From Sphingomonas sp. (GTDB taxonomy: Bacteria; Pseudomonadota; Alphaproteobacteria; Sphingomonadales; Sphingomonadaceae), in contig PNLG01000387.1 of assembly GCA_013822915.1 (NCBI GenBank), positions 1 to 7,062 on the forward strand: a stretch of DNA of 7,062 nt. The letters are read 5' to 3'. Made by a program: the position numbers and the translations under genes. Shown one piece after another: positions 1 through 6,698 of the stretch; the first letter of the stretch is position 1, and each line of letters begins with the position of its first letter. Under the pieces are notes generated by a model. It saw only the letters and a program-made list of their open reading frames with translations. It ran no database searches and was not told where the DNA came from.

Positions 1-300
1 TTGGATGATCGTGCGCTCGTGCGCGATGCGGTTTGCTGTCGTGTGCGCGCTACCCACCCGACAATGGGCGGTTTTGCCATCGTTATCGTCAACATCTCGG
101 CGCAGGGTTTAATGGCGCGCTGCGAAAAAGCGTTGAGCGAAGGGGACCGACTCGACGTCACCTTGCCGATCGTCGGGCGAACCGGCGCCGTGATTCGCTG
201 GTCGCTGGGCGGCCGGATCGGGTGCGAATTGGATCATGTTATTAGCTTGTCAGATTACTACCTCCTTCTCTCCGAGATGCTCAAGGCGACGCCCCGTTAG
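1..300 (+). CDS. Small PilZ-domain protein (probably 5'-truncated by the window edge)
   Basis: The reading frame is open from the first base to a TAG at 298-300 and gives 99 residues. It reads as a single PilZ domain, the c-di-GMP-binding receiver module found in cytoplasmic effectors of motility, adhesion and exopolysaccharide control. Counted from base 1, the RxxxR motif is R4-A-L-V-R8 and the second signature is N31-I-S-A-Q-G36, so the usual ligand-contacting residues are present. A later W-S-L-G-G-R-I-G-C-E stretch fits the last beta strands of the domain. The frame begins with TTG, but no upstream bases are visible to judge a ribosome binding site. The neighbouring paralogue has 16 residues before its RxxxR, so the true start may lie left of the window. 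There is no signal peptide, membrane segment or output domain, so it probably acts through a protein partner. The partner and phenotype are unknown. Confidence 0.72.
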   Translation: MDDRALVRDAVCCRVRATHPTMGGFAIVIVNISAQGLMARCEKALSEGDRLDVTLPIVGRTGAVIRWSLGGRIGCELDHVISLSDYYLLLSEMLKATPR

Positions 301-334
301 CAAAGACAATATCCATATCGGATGTTTTTTCTGT

Positions 335-372
335 GTTAATGGAGTGCCTTATGTTAACTGTACCATCGTTAA
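335..372. promoter_or_regulatory. Cluster of three TTAAC half-sites, possible CtrA-type regulatory region
   Basis: GTTAA at 335-339, TTAAC at 354-358 and GTTAA at 368-372 lie within 38 bases of otherwise GC-rich DNA. The last two form a 5-bp inverted repeat separated by 9 bases. TTAAC is the half-site of the alphaproteobacterial cell-cycle and motility regulator CtrA, whose full site is TTAA-N7-TTAA. Here the TTAA cores of the second and third sites are 11 bases apart, so the full consensus is not met. This is a weak proposal based on local composition and position upstream of a c-di-GMP effector gene. Confidence 0.2.
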
Positions 373-401
373 GAGAGCAGCGTTCGATTGTTTCCGATCG
401 C

Positions 402-407
402 AGGGAG
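402..407 (+). promoter_or_regulatory. Ribosome binding site favouring ATG 414 for the second PilZ gene
   Basis: AGGGAG at 402-407 lies 6 bases before ATG 414, a good Shine-Dalgarno match at a good distance. A competing GGAG at 341-344 lies 6 bases before ATG 351 in the same frame, so a protein 21 residues longer cannot be excluded. Confidence 0.55.
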
Positions 408-413
408 TACGTC

Positions 414-764
414 ATGGCAGGGCATGAAGCTGACGCACGCCGGCAAAAGGTGAATATGATCCGGTCACCGGAACGCGACGAATGCGATTTTGCAACCATC
501 CTGTCGCACGGGTCCACGCTGCGCGCAGAGGGGTTGATTGTCGACATCAGCCCGATGGGATGCTGCATTCGTTCCAGCCATCTGGTCGACAAACATGATC
601 GCGTGCGGATCTTGCTCCCCGTGATTGGTGATTCGAAAGCGACGGTCGCCTGGGCGCTGCGCGGTGTCTTTGGCTGCGCGTTCGAAAAGCCGATTGACGA
701 CGCGACATACCCGCGTGTGCTCGCCGCAATCAAAACGAGGCGCGACGACTGGTCGAACCGCTGA
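414..764 (+). CDS. Small PilZ-domain protein, paralogue of the upstream one
   Basis: The gene encodes 116 residues if ATG 414 is the start, 137 from ATG 351 and 143 from GTG 333. I chose 414 for its AGGGAG ribosome binding site and because the DNA before it is AT-rich with atypical codons. The product is one PilZ domain, expected to bind c-di-GMP in the cytoplasm. The RxxxR motif is R17-S-P-E-R21 and the second signature is D44-I-S-P-M-G49, followed by a W-A-L-R-G-V-F-G-C-A-F strand pattern. From RxxxR through the GC motif it aligns without gaps to the first PilZ protein, with about 20 identities in some 73 columns, and the motif spacing is identical. No transmembrane, GGDEF, EAL or receiver domain is present. 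The TGA stop is 7 bp from the stop of convergent recG. The family call is firm; the target process is unknown. Confidence 0.85.
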   Translation: MAGHEADARRQKVNMIRSPERDECDFATILSHGSTLRAEGLIVDISPMGCCIRSSHLVDKHDRVRILLPVIGDSKATVAWALRGVFGCAFEKPIDDATYPRVLAAIKTRRDDWSNR

Positions 765-782
765 TCCCGCATCAGCCAGACC
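751..782. terminator. Inverted repeat spanning the convergent PilZ and recG stop codons
   Basis: GCTGAT at 760-765 and ATCAGC at 771-776 form a perfect 6-bp stem with a 5-base CCCGC loop. An outer GGTC (751-754) / GACC (779-782) pairing could extend it across an asymmetric internal loop. The PilZ stop TGA (762-764) is in the left arm and the recG stop (TCA at 772-774 on the + strand) in the right arm. It could act as a compact bidirectional terminator, but there is no T-tract on either side and the stem is short, so this is tentative. Confidence 0.3.
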
Positions 783-2838
783 GAAGCAGCGCCACCCCCG
801 CATCGCGCTCAAACAGATAAAGCGCCAACCGCGCCGCCTGTCCGCGCGTCCCCGACAACCCGCCATCGCGGTCAATTAGCAGGCGAGTGTCGTCATGCGC
901 GATCGGGAGCAGCTCGGCGAGTATCTCCGGGCTTGCGAGCCGAAACTGCGCCTCCCCCGACTGGCGGGTGCCGAGCAGCTCGCCCGCGCCACGCAGCCGC
1001 AAATCCTCCTCGGCGATCCGAAAGCCGTCATTGGTCTCACGCATCAGCGCCAGGCGAGCACGCGCCGTCTCGCTCAAGTGATTGCCGCGCACCAACAGGC
1101 AGTTGGACGCGCCGCCCCCGCGCCCCACCCGCCCGCGCAATTGGTGGAGCTGGGCAAGGCCAAACCGATCCGCCGCCTCGATCACGATCAGCGTCGCATT
1201 GGGCACATCGACGCCGACTTCGATCACGGTTGTGGCAACCAGAACGCCGATGCGCGCGGCAGAAAATGCCGCCATCACCGCGTCCTTCTCCACCCCCTTC
1301 ATCCGCCCATGCACCAGCCCGACCCGGTCGCCAAACCGGACGCGCAGCTTCTCTGCCCGTGCTTCGGCGGCGGCGAGATCGGACTTCTCCGACTCCTCAA
1401 CCAGCGGGCACACCCAATAGGCCTGTCCCCCGGCCGCCAGATGGCGCGCCAGCCCGTCAATCACATCGCCCAGCCGGTCCTCGCCCACGACCCGCGTTTC
1501 AATCGGGGTGCGGCCGGGGGGCATTTCGTCGAGCTTGCTGACGTCCATCTCGCCATAAACGGCAAGCGTCAGCGTGCGCGGAATCGGCGTGGCGGTCATC
1601 GCCAGCAGGTGCGGATGCTGCCCCTTGGCGGCCAGCATCATCCGCTCAGCAACACCGAACCGGTGCTGCTCATCGACCACGATCAGCCCCAGATCGCGAT
1701 AGCCGACCGCTTCCTGAAAAATCGCATGGGTGCCGATTAATATGTCGATCGACCCATCGGCCAGCCCCATCAGCGTGGCTTCACGGGCACGCCCTTTGTC
1801 CCGCCCGGTCAGCACCGCGATGGTGACGGGCAGCCCGGCCAGCAACCGCTGAAGGCTGTCAAAATGCTGGCGCGCGAGGATTTCGGTGGGGGCCAGGAAA
1901 GCCCCTTGCGCGCCCGCCTCCACCGCGATCAGCAGCGCCATGGCCGCGACCAGCGTTTTGCCCGACCCGACATCGCCCTGCAGCAACCGGAGCATCGGCT
2001 GTGCCTGCGCCAGATCGCCCTCAATCTCGGCAATCGCACGCGTCTGCGCACCCGTGGGGGCATAGGGCAGCCGGAGCAGCGCGCGCAGCCGCCCGTCGCC
2101 CGCAAGCGAGCGCCCCTTTCGCGCGCGCGTCGACGCCCGCACCAGCGTCAACGCAAGCTGGTTCGCGAACACTTCGTCATAGGCCAGCCGTTCGCGCGCG
2201 CCCGCATCTTGCGGGTCGGCATGCACCCGGGCAAGTGCGGCGCGCCAGCCGGGCCAGCCGCGCTTGGCAAGCAGCCCCGGCTCGATCCATTCGGGCAGAT
2301 CGGGCGCGCGGTCGATCGCCTGCGCCGCCAGCATCGCGAGCCGCTTTGACGTGATGCCATCCGATAGCGGGTAAATCGCCTCCCGCCCTGCCAGATCATT
2401 GCCCTCGTCCAGCGGGACGACATGGTCGGGATGGACGATTTGAAGCTCTTGCCCATAAAGCTCCAGCCGCCCCGACACCCGGCGGGGTTCGCCCAGCGGC
2501 AGCATCTTGCGCACCCAACCGCCATTGCCGCCGAAGTAAACCAGGCTGACGATATTGCCGCGCGCATCAGCGGCATGAACGCGAATTGGCCCCCGCCCCC
2601 CCGCCCGCCCGCTAGGCCGGTAATCGGTCGCCGTCAGTGTAATCACGATTGTGCGCCCCGCATCGGCCATGTCGAGCGTATCGCGCGCAATTCGGTCGAC
2701 CCACCCGGTCGGCAAGTGGAACGCGGCATCCACCACCCGCGCAATCCCCAGCCGGTCGAGCGGTTTTGCAAGCGCGGGGCCAATCCCTTTCAGGGCGGTA
2801 ATCTCGGCAAAGAGTGGATTGAGGATTTGCGGGCGCAT
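772..2838 (-). CDS. recG: ATP-dependent DNA helicase RecG
   Basis: RecG is a monomeric superfamily 2 translocase that binds branched DNA, regresses stalled replication forks and remodels D-loops, R-loops and Holliday junctions. The product is 688 residues, close to the 693 of E. coli RecG. The N-terminal region (about 1-150) fits the wedge/OB-fold domain that grips the branch point, including a helix-hairpin-helix-like L-K-G-I-G-P segment near residue 16. The motor follows: Walker A GDVGSGKT at 288-295, the RecG-type DEQH box at 389-392, T-A-T-P-I-P-R at 415-421 and motif VI QLHQLRGRVGRG at 563-574. The TRG-type coupling region with R-I-A-E-E-D-L-R-L-R-G-A-G covers about 607-619. ATG 2838 is preceded by an AGGGGG ribosome binding site (complement of 2846-2851), which supports the start. 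It is transcribed divergently from sdhE-mfd. No frameshift or missing catalytic motif is visible. Confidence 0.97.
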   Translation of the reverse strand: MRPQILNPLFAEITALKGIGPALAKPLDRLGIARVVDAAFHLPTGWVDRIARDTLDMADAGRTIVITLTATDYRPSGRAGGRGPIRVHAADARGNIVSLVYFGGNGGWVRKMLPLGEPRRVSGRLELYGQELQIVHPDHVVPLDEGNDLAGREAIYPLSDGITSKRLAMLAAQAIDRAPDLPEWIEPGLLAKRGWPGWRAALARVHADPQDAGARERLAYDEVFANQLALTLVRASTRARKGRSLAGDGRLRALLRLPYAPTGAQTRAIAEIEGDLAQAQPMLRLLQGDVGSGKTLVAAMALLIAVEAGAQGAFLAPTEILARQHFDSLQRLLAGLPVTIAVLTGRDKGRAREATLMGLADGSIDILIGTHAIFQEAVGYRDLGLIVVDEQHRFGVAERMMLAAKGQHPHLLAMTATPIPRTLTLAVYGEMDVSKLDEMPPGRTPIETRVVGEDRLGDVIDGLARHLAAGGQAYWVCPLVEESEKSDLAAAEARAEKLRVRFGDRVGLVHGRMKGVEKDAVMAAFSAARIGVLVATTVIEVGVDVPNATLIVIEAADRFGLAQLHQLRGRVGRGGGASNCLLVRGNHLSETARARLALMRETNDGFRIAEEDLRLRGAGELLGTRQSGEAQFRLASPEILAELLPIAHDDTRLLIDRDGGLSGTRGQAARLALYLFERDAGVALLRSG

Positions 2839-2917
2839 GGCTATGCCCCCTGCTTACCCCAAGCCGGCACCAGCTTCCAAGCGGTGACCCGGCCGATTGC
2901 CGTTGGAGCGTTGAACG
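2839..2917. promoter_or_regulatory. Divergent recG / sdhE spacer with an imperfect hairpin
   Basis: This 79-bp spacer must hold the start signals of both recG (leftward) and sdhE (rightward). Its main visible feature is a dyad at 2863-2893: GCCGG (2863-2867) pairs with CCGGC (2889-2893), CACC (2868-2871) with GGTG (2883-2886), and GCT (2873-2875) with AGC (2880-2882). A2872 and A2887-C2888 are bulged and TCCA forms the loop, giving 12 base pairs. It may be an operator or a leader RNA structure. The sdhE ribosome binding site is probably GGAG at 2905-2908. I found no strong sigma-70 hexamers on either strand. Confidence 0.4.
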
Positions 2918-3184
2918 ATGGACCGCGAGACCCGCCTGAAGCGCCTGCACTTTCGCGCGCACCACCGCGGCACCAAGGAAGCCGACCTGCTGATCGGCGG
3001 ATTTTTCGACGCGCATGGCGCCGGGTGGTCCGATGCGGAAATGACCCTGTTCGAGGCTTTGCTGGAGGAGCAGGACGTCGACATCATGGCATGGGCGATG
3101 GGGATGCAAGCCGCGCCCGCGCCGTATCACGGCTCGATTCTCGCCGCGCTACGGACGCTCAACTATGTGCCGGTCGCCCGGTAG
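2918..3184 (+). CDS. sdhE: FAD assembly factor SdhE (succinate dehydrogenase assembly factor 2 family)
   Basis: SdhE (bacterial counterpart of eukaryotic Sdh5/SDHAF2, formerly DUF339) is a small cytoplasmic protein that promotes covalent attachment of FAD to the flavoprotein subunit SdhA of succinate dehydrogenase, and in some bacteria to FrdA. The product is 88 residues, the normal size for the family. It shows the signature RGxxE motif as R17-G-T-K-E21 followed by A-D-L-L-I-G-G-F-F, then an acidic helical stretch with L-F-E-A-L-L-E-E-Q-D-V-D-I-M-A-W, which matches the five-helix family pattern. ATG 2918 has GGAG 9 bases upstream. The gene lies between recG and mfd, an arrangement long seen in alphaproteobacteria, and 35 bp before mfd, so the two are probably co-transcribed. 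The sdh operon itself is not in the window. Confidence 0.93.
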   Translation: MDRETRLKRLHFRAHHRGTKEADLLIGGFFDAHGAGWSDAEMTLFEALLEEQDVDIMAWAMGMQAAPAPYHGSILAALRTLNYVPVAR

Positions 3185-3219
3185 CACCCTCGATTTCTCA
3201 TGAAGATTTGACCCCTGCC

Positions 3220-6200
3220 ATGCCCCAACTCACCACCCTCCTTTCCGCGACCACCCCGCTCACCCTCAGCGGCGTGCCGGGCGGATTCCTGCCCTGGCTG
3301 TGCGCTGATCTGGCGCGCGCGAGCGGCCGGGCGGTGTTCATCGCGCCCGATGAGGCTGCGATGCGCGCGATCGAGGCGGCTGCCCCGTTTTTCGCGCCAG
3401 AGGTAGAGATCATCGCCTATCCGGCCTGGGATTGCTTGCCCTATGACCGCGCCTCGCCGACGCTGAGGGTAATGGCGGAGCGGGTGGCGGCGCTCCACCG
3501 GCTGCAGGCGCGGCGGGCCAAGCCGCAGCTCGTGCTGACCACCGCCAATGCCGCCGCCCAGCGCGCGCTGACCCCGTTTCGTATCCGCCAGCTTGTGGCG
3601 ACGCTCGCGCCCGGCGCACGGATCGGACGCGACCGGGTGGCGACGATGTTGCAGGCGAACGGCTACGTCCGCGTTGATACCGTGGCGGACGCGGGCGAAT
3701 ATGCGGTGCGCGGCGGGCTGGTCGATCTGTTCCCCAGTGGCGAGCCGCACGCGCTGCGGCTCGATTTTTTCGGCGACGAAATCGAATCGGTGCGCAGTTT
3801 CGATCCAGCCGACCAACGCACCACCGGGCGGCTCGACGGGTTTACGCTGCTCCCGGCGTCCGAAGCGCTGCTCGACGAGGAGAGCGTCAAGCGGTTCCGC
3901 ACCCGTTATCGCGACCGGTTCGGCGCCACCGCGACCGGCGATCCGCTGTATCAGGCGATCAGCGACGGGCGGCGGCTGGCGGGGATGGAGCATTGGCTGC
4001 CGCTGTTTGAGGACAAGCTGGCGACGCTGTTCGACCATCTCGGCGATGCCGGGGTGGTGCGCGATGCCGGGGTCGCAAGTGCCGTTGACAGCCGGTTCGA
4101 GGCGATCGCCGATTATCACGCCAACCGCGTCCGCGCGCAGTCGAGCGATCCCGGCAGCTACCGGCCGCTGGCGCCGAACCAACTCTATCTGGCCGCAGAC
4201 GAATGGGCAGAGCGGCTGACGGCCGCCAAGGCGCACATCGCCACCCCGTTTCGTGAACCGCCCAGCGCGCAGGTGATCGACTTTGCGGTCGAGGCCCCAC
4301 GCGATTTCGCACCCGAACGCGCAAGCGGCGCCAACATCTATGAAGCGGTCAGCGACCATGCCGCGAAGGTAATGAAGGGCCGCAAGCTCGTGCTCGCCAG
4401 CTACTCGGCAGGCGCGCGCGAGCGGCTGGCCGGGCTGCTCGCCGATCACGGGCTGACGCGGCTGGCCAAGGCGGAGACCTGGCACGACGCGTTGGGCAAG
4501 GCGGCGACCGGCAACGCCGCACTCATCGTGCTGCCGCTCGACCACGGCTTTACCACCCCCGATGTCGCGGTACTGACCGAACAGGACATGCTGGGCGACC
4601 GGCTGGTGCGGCGGACCAAGCGGCGCAAATCGGCCGATGCGTTCCTCGCCGAACTTGCCACGCTGACGCCTGGCGATCTGGTGGTCCATGCCGATCACGG
4701 CATTGGCCGCTATACCGGGCTGATGTCGATCCCGGTGGGTCAAAGCCCGCATGATTGCGTCGCGCTTGAATATGCGGGCGGCGACAAGCTTTATGTGCCG
4801 GTTGAGAATATCGACGTGCTCAGCCGCTATGGCAGCGACGAAGCGGGGACGCTCGACCGACTGGGCGGGGAGGCATGGCAGCGCCGCAAGAGCCGCATGA
4901 AGGAGCGCATCCGCGAGATCGCGGGCGAACTGATCGCGATTGCCGCCGAACGCGCGCTGCGCCCCGGTGACATCGCCGAACCCGACCCCAGCGGTTACCC
5001 CAGTTTTGTCGATCGCTTCCCCTATCAGGAAACCGATGATCAGGACCGCGCGATCGACGATGTGCTCGGCGATCTGGCGGCGGGCAAGCCGATGGACCGG
5101 CTGATCGTTGGCGATGTCGGCTTTGGCAAGACCGAGATTGCCCTGCGCGCTGCCTTTGTGGCGGCGATGGCAGGGCTGCAAGTCGCGATCGTATGCCCGA
5201 CCACCCTGCTCGCGCGCCAGCACGCCAACAACTTCAACGCCCGTTTCGAGGGGTTCCCGCTGCGGATTGGCCGCCTCAGCCGCCTCGTCACCGCAGCCGA
5301 AGCCAAGGCGACGCGTGAGGGGCTTGCCGATGGCACCACCGACATCGTCGTTGGCACCCATGCGGTGCTGGCCAAATCGGTCGAATTCAAGCGACTCGGC
5401 CTCGTCATCGTCGATGAGGAGCAGCGCTTTGGCGTAACGCACAAGGAGCGGCTGAAGGCGCTCAAAAGCGACGTCCATGTCCTGACGCTCACCGCCACCC
5501 CGATCCCGCGCACGCTGCAAATGGCGATGTCGGGCCTGCGCGAACTCTCGGTCATTCAGACGCCGCCGGTCGATCGGCTGGCGGTGCGGACTTATGTGAT
5601 GCCCTGGGATCCGGTGGTGCTGCGCGAGGCGTTGCTGCGCGAACATTATCGCGGCGGACAGAGCTTTTTCGTGACTCCGCGCATCGCCGACCTGCCCGAT
5701 ATCGAGGATTTCCTGCGCACTCATGTGCCCGAGGTCCGCTACGTCATTGCGCACGGCCAAATGTCCCCGACCGAGGTTGAGGAGCGGATGAGCGCCTTTT
5801 ACGACCGCAAATTCGAAGTGCTGGTCTCGACCACCATTGTCGAAAGCGGGCTCGACATCCCGGCTGCCAACACGATGATCATCCACCGCGCGGACCGTTT
5901 TGGCCTTGCCCAACTCTATCAATTGCGCGGGCGCGTAGGGCGGGCAAAGACGCGCGCCTATGCCTATCTCACGACGCCTGCCGACCGGATCGTGACCGAG
6001 ACGGCGGAAAAGCGGCTGAAAGTGCTGTCCGATCTTGAATCACTCGGCGCGGGGTTTCAGCTGGCGAGCCACGATCTCGATATTCGCGGCGCGGGCAATC
6101 TGCTCGGCGACGAACAATCGGGGCATATCCGCGAAGTCGGTTACGAACTCTATCAGTCGATGCTGGAGGAAGCGATCATGGACGCAAAGGCTGGCGGCCT

Positions 6201-6666
6201 CGCCCAGCGTCCACGCGATTTCAGCCCCCAGATCACCATCGACGCGCCCATCCTGATCCCGGAGGATTATGTCCCCGATCTGGACCTGCGCATGGGCCTT
6301 TACCGCCGCCTGAACGATATTGACGAGGCGCAGGGAGTCGAAGCCTTTGCCGCCGAAATGATCGACCGGTTCGGCCCGCTCCCCGATCCGACCGAAAACC
6401 TGATCCGGCTGATCGAGATCAAGCTGCATGCCAAGCGCGCTTGCGTGGCAAAGATCGATGTCGGCCCGCGCGGCGCGCTGGTCGCGTTTCACGACGATAA
6501 TCCGCCCAACATCCCGGGGCTTCTCGGCTATGTCGAACGGCTGGGCGGGATTGCCAAGCTGCGCCCGGATTCAAAACTGGTGCTGACGCGCGCCTGGGGC
6601 GATCCCAAAGCGCGGCTCAACGGTGCGCTGCAACTCGCGCGGGGGCTTGCCAAAGCGGCGGGATAG
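3220..6666 (+). CDS. mfd: Transcription-repair coupling factor Mfd
   Basis: Mfd recognises RNA polymerase stalled at DNA lesions, pushes it off with its ATP-driven translocase and recruits UvrA to start nucleotide excision repair. The product is 1148 residues, the same length as E. coli Mfd. The N-terminal UvrB-like region includes Y67-P-A-W-D-C-L-P-Y-D and lacks a Walker A lysine, as expected for this degenerate module. The RNA-polymerase-interacting CarD-like domain starts about 483 with P-G-D-L-V-V-H-A-D-H-G-I-G-R-Y. The motor has Walker A GDVGFGKT at 631-638, DEEQ at 732-735, T-A-T-P-I-P-R at 758-764 and motif VI QLYQLRGRVGR at 898-908. The TRG region spans about 943-968, and the C-terminal autoinhibitory TRCF domain begins near 1010. 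ATG 3220 is where Mfd homology begins; upstream in-frame codons overlap sdhE and recG and are not part of the protein. The start lacks a clear ribosome binding site. Confidence 0.97.
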   Translation: MPQLTTLLSATTPLTLSGVPGGFLPWLCADLARASGRAVFIAPDEAAMRAIEAAAPFFAPEVEIIAYPAWDCLPYDRASPTLRVMAERVAALHRLQARRAKPQLVLTTANAAAQRALTPFRIRQLVATLAPGARIGRDRVATMLQANGYVRVDTVADAGEYAVRGGLVDLFPSGEPHALRLDFFGDEIESVRSFDPADQRTTGRLDGFTLLPASEALLDEESVKRFRTRYRDRFGATATGDPLYQAISDGRRLAGMEHWLPLFEDKLATLFDHLGDAGVVRDAGVASAVDSRFEAIADYHANRVRAQSSDPGSYRPLAPNQLYLAADEWAERLTAAKAHIATPFREPPSAQVIDFAVEAPRDFAPERASGANIYEAVSDHAAKVMKGRKLVLASYSAGARERLAGLLADHGLTRLAKAETWHDALGKAATGNAALIVLPLDHGFTTPDVAVLTEQDMLGDRLVRRTKRRKSADAFLAELATLTPGDLVVHADHGIGRYTGLMSIPVGQSPHDCVALEYAGGDKLYVPVENIDVLSRYGSDEAGTLDRLGGEAWQRRKSRMKERIREIAGELIAIAAERALRPGDIAEPDPSGYPSFVDRFPYQETDDQDRAIDDVLGDLAAGKPMDRLIVGDVGFGKTEIALRAAFVAAMAGLQVAIVCPTTLLARQHANNFNARFEGFPLRIGRLSRLVTAAEAKATREGLADGTTDIVVGTHAVLAKSVEFKRLGLVIVDEEQRFGVTHKERLKALKSDVHVLTLTATPIPRTLQMAMSGLRELSVIQTPPVDRLAVRTYVMPWDPVVLREALLREHYRGGQSFFVTPRIADLPDIEDFLRTHVPEVRYVIAHGQMSPTEVEERMSAFYDRKFEVLVSTTIVESGLDIPAANTMIIHRADRFGLAQLYQLRGRVGRAKTRAYAYLTTPADRIVTETAEKRLKVLSDLESLGAGFQLASHDLDIRGAGNLLGDEQSGHIREVGYELYQSMLEEAIMDAKAGGLAQRPRDFSPQITIDAPILIPEDYVPDLDLRMGLYRRLNDIDEAQGVEAFAAEMIDRFGPLPDPTENLIRLIEIKLHAKRACVAKIDVGPRGALVAFHDDNPPNIPGLLGYVERLGGIAKLRPDSKLVLTRAWGDPKARLNGALQLARGLAKAAG

Positions 6667-6693
6667 GCATTCAAATGACCACGGGGTGCCTAT
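6663..6693 (+). terminator. Stem-loop over the mfd stop codon
   Basis: ATAGGCA at 6663-6669 is fully complementary to TGCCTAT at 6687-6693. Two G-T pairs and one C-G pair extend it inward to a 10-pair stem with an 11-base loop (6673-6683). The mfd stop TAG (6664-6666) is in the left arm. No T-tract follows; the next bases are purine-rich and contain the ribosome binding site of the next gene. It may be a weak terminator, an mRNA 3' end stabiliser or a leader element of the downstream gene. Confidence 0.35.
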
Positions 6694-6698
6694 AGGGA

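Larger units (their letters stand above)
301..413. other. AT-rich spacer between the two PilZ genes
   Basis: These 113 bases are about 42% GC by direct count, and the first 60 about 35%, far below the surrounding coding DNA. Three TTAAC half-sites lie in it: GTTAA at 335-339, TTAAC at 354-358 and GTTAA at 368-372. In-frame upstream starts for the second PilZ gene exist (GTG 333, ATG 339, ATG 351), but the codons used here (TTA, AGA, GTA, CCA) are unlike the rest of the window, so I read the stretch as mostly non-coding leader. I see no convincing sigma-70 hexamer pair. Confidence 0.5.

Noticed and set aside
281..772. A 163-codon - strand frame opposite the second PilZ gene
   Set aside because: It overlaps a recognisable PilZ gene and its AT-rich spacer, and its translation has no family resemblance.
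895..1740. A 281-codon + strand frame opposite recG
   Set aside because: It is antisense to the conserved RecG motor domain and shows no domain or coding signature of its own.
2853..2880. Possible leftward recG promoter TTGGAA (complement of 2875-2880) with GGTAAG (complement of 2853-2858)
   Set aside because: Only 4 of 6 and 3 of 6 bases match consensus, and the implied start would fall on the recG ribosome binding site.
2422..3219. In-frame 5' extension of the mfd reading frame by 266 codons
   Set aside because: The extension runs through the start of recG on the other strand and through sdhE in a different frame, and reads as low-complexity P/R/A-rich shadow sequence. Mfd homology begins at ATG 3220, giving the normal 1148 residues.
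3163..5922. A 919-codon open frame on the - strand opposite mfd
   Set aside because: It lies entirely antisense to a gene with full Mfd motifs, its translation is rich in R, G, H and Q with no recognisable domain, and long antisense open frames are normal in GC-rich codon-biased DNA.
6670..6696. Possible promoter TTCAAA / TATAGG before the GAF gene
   Set aside because: The spacer is only 15 bases, the -10 match is partial and lies inside the stem-loop, and the implied transcript start would fall on the ribosome binding site.
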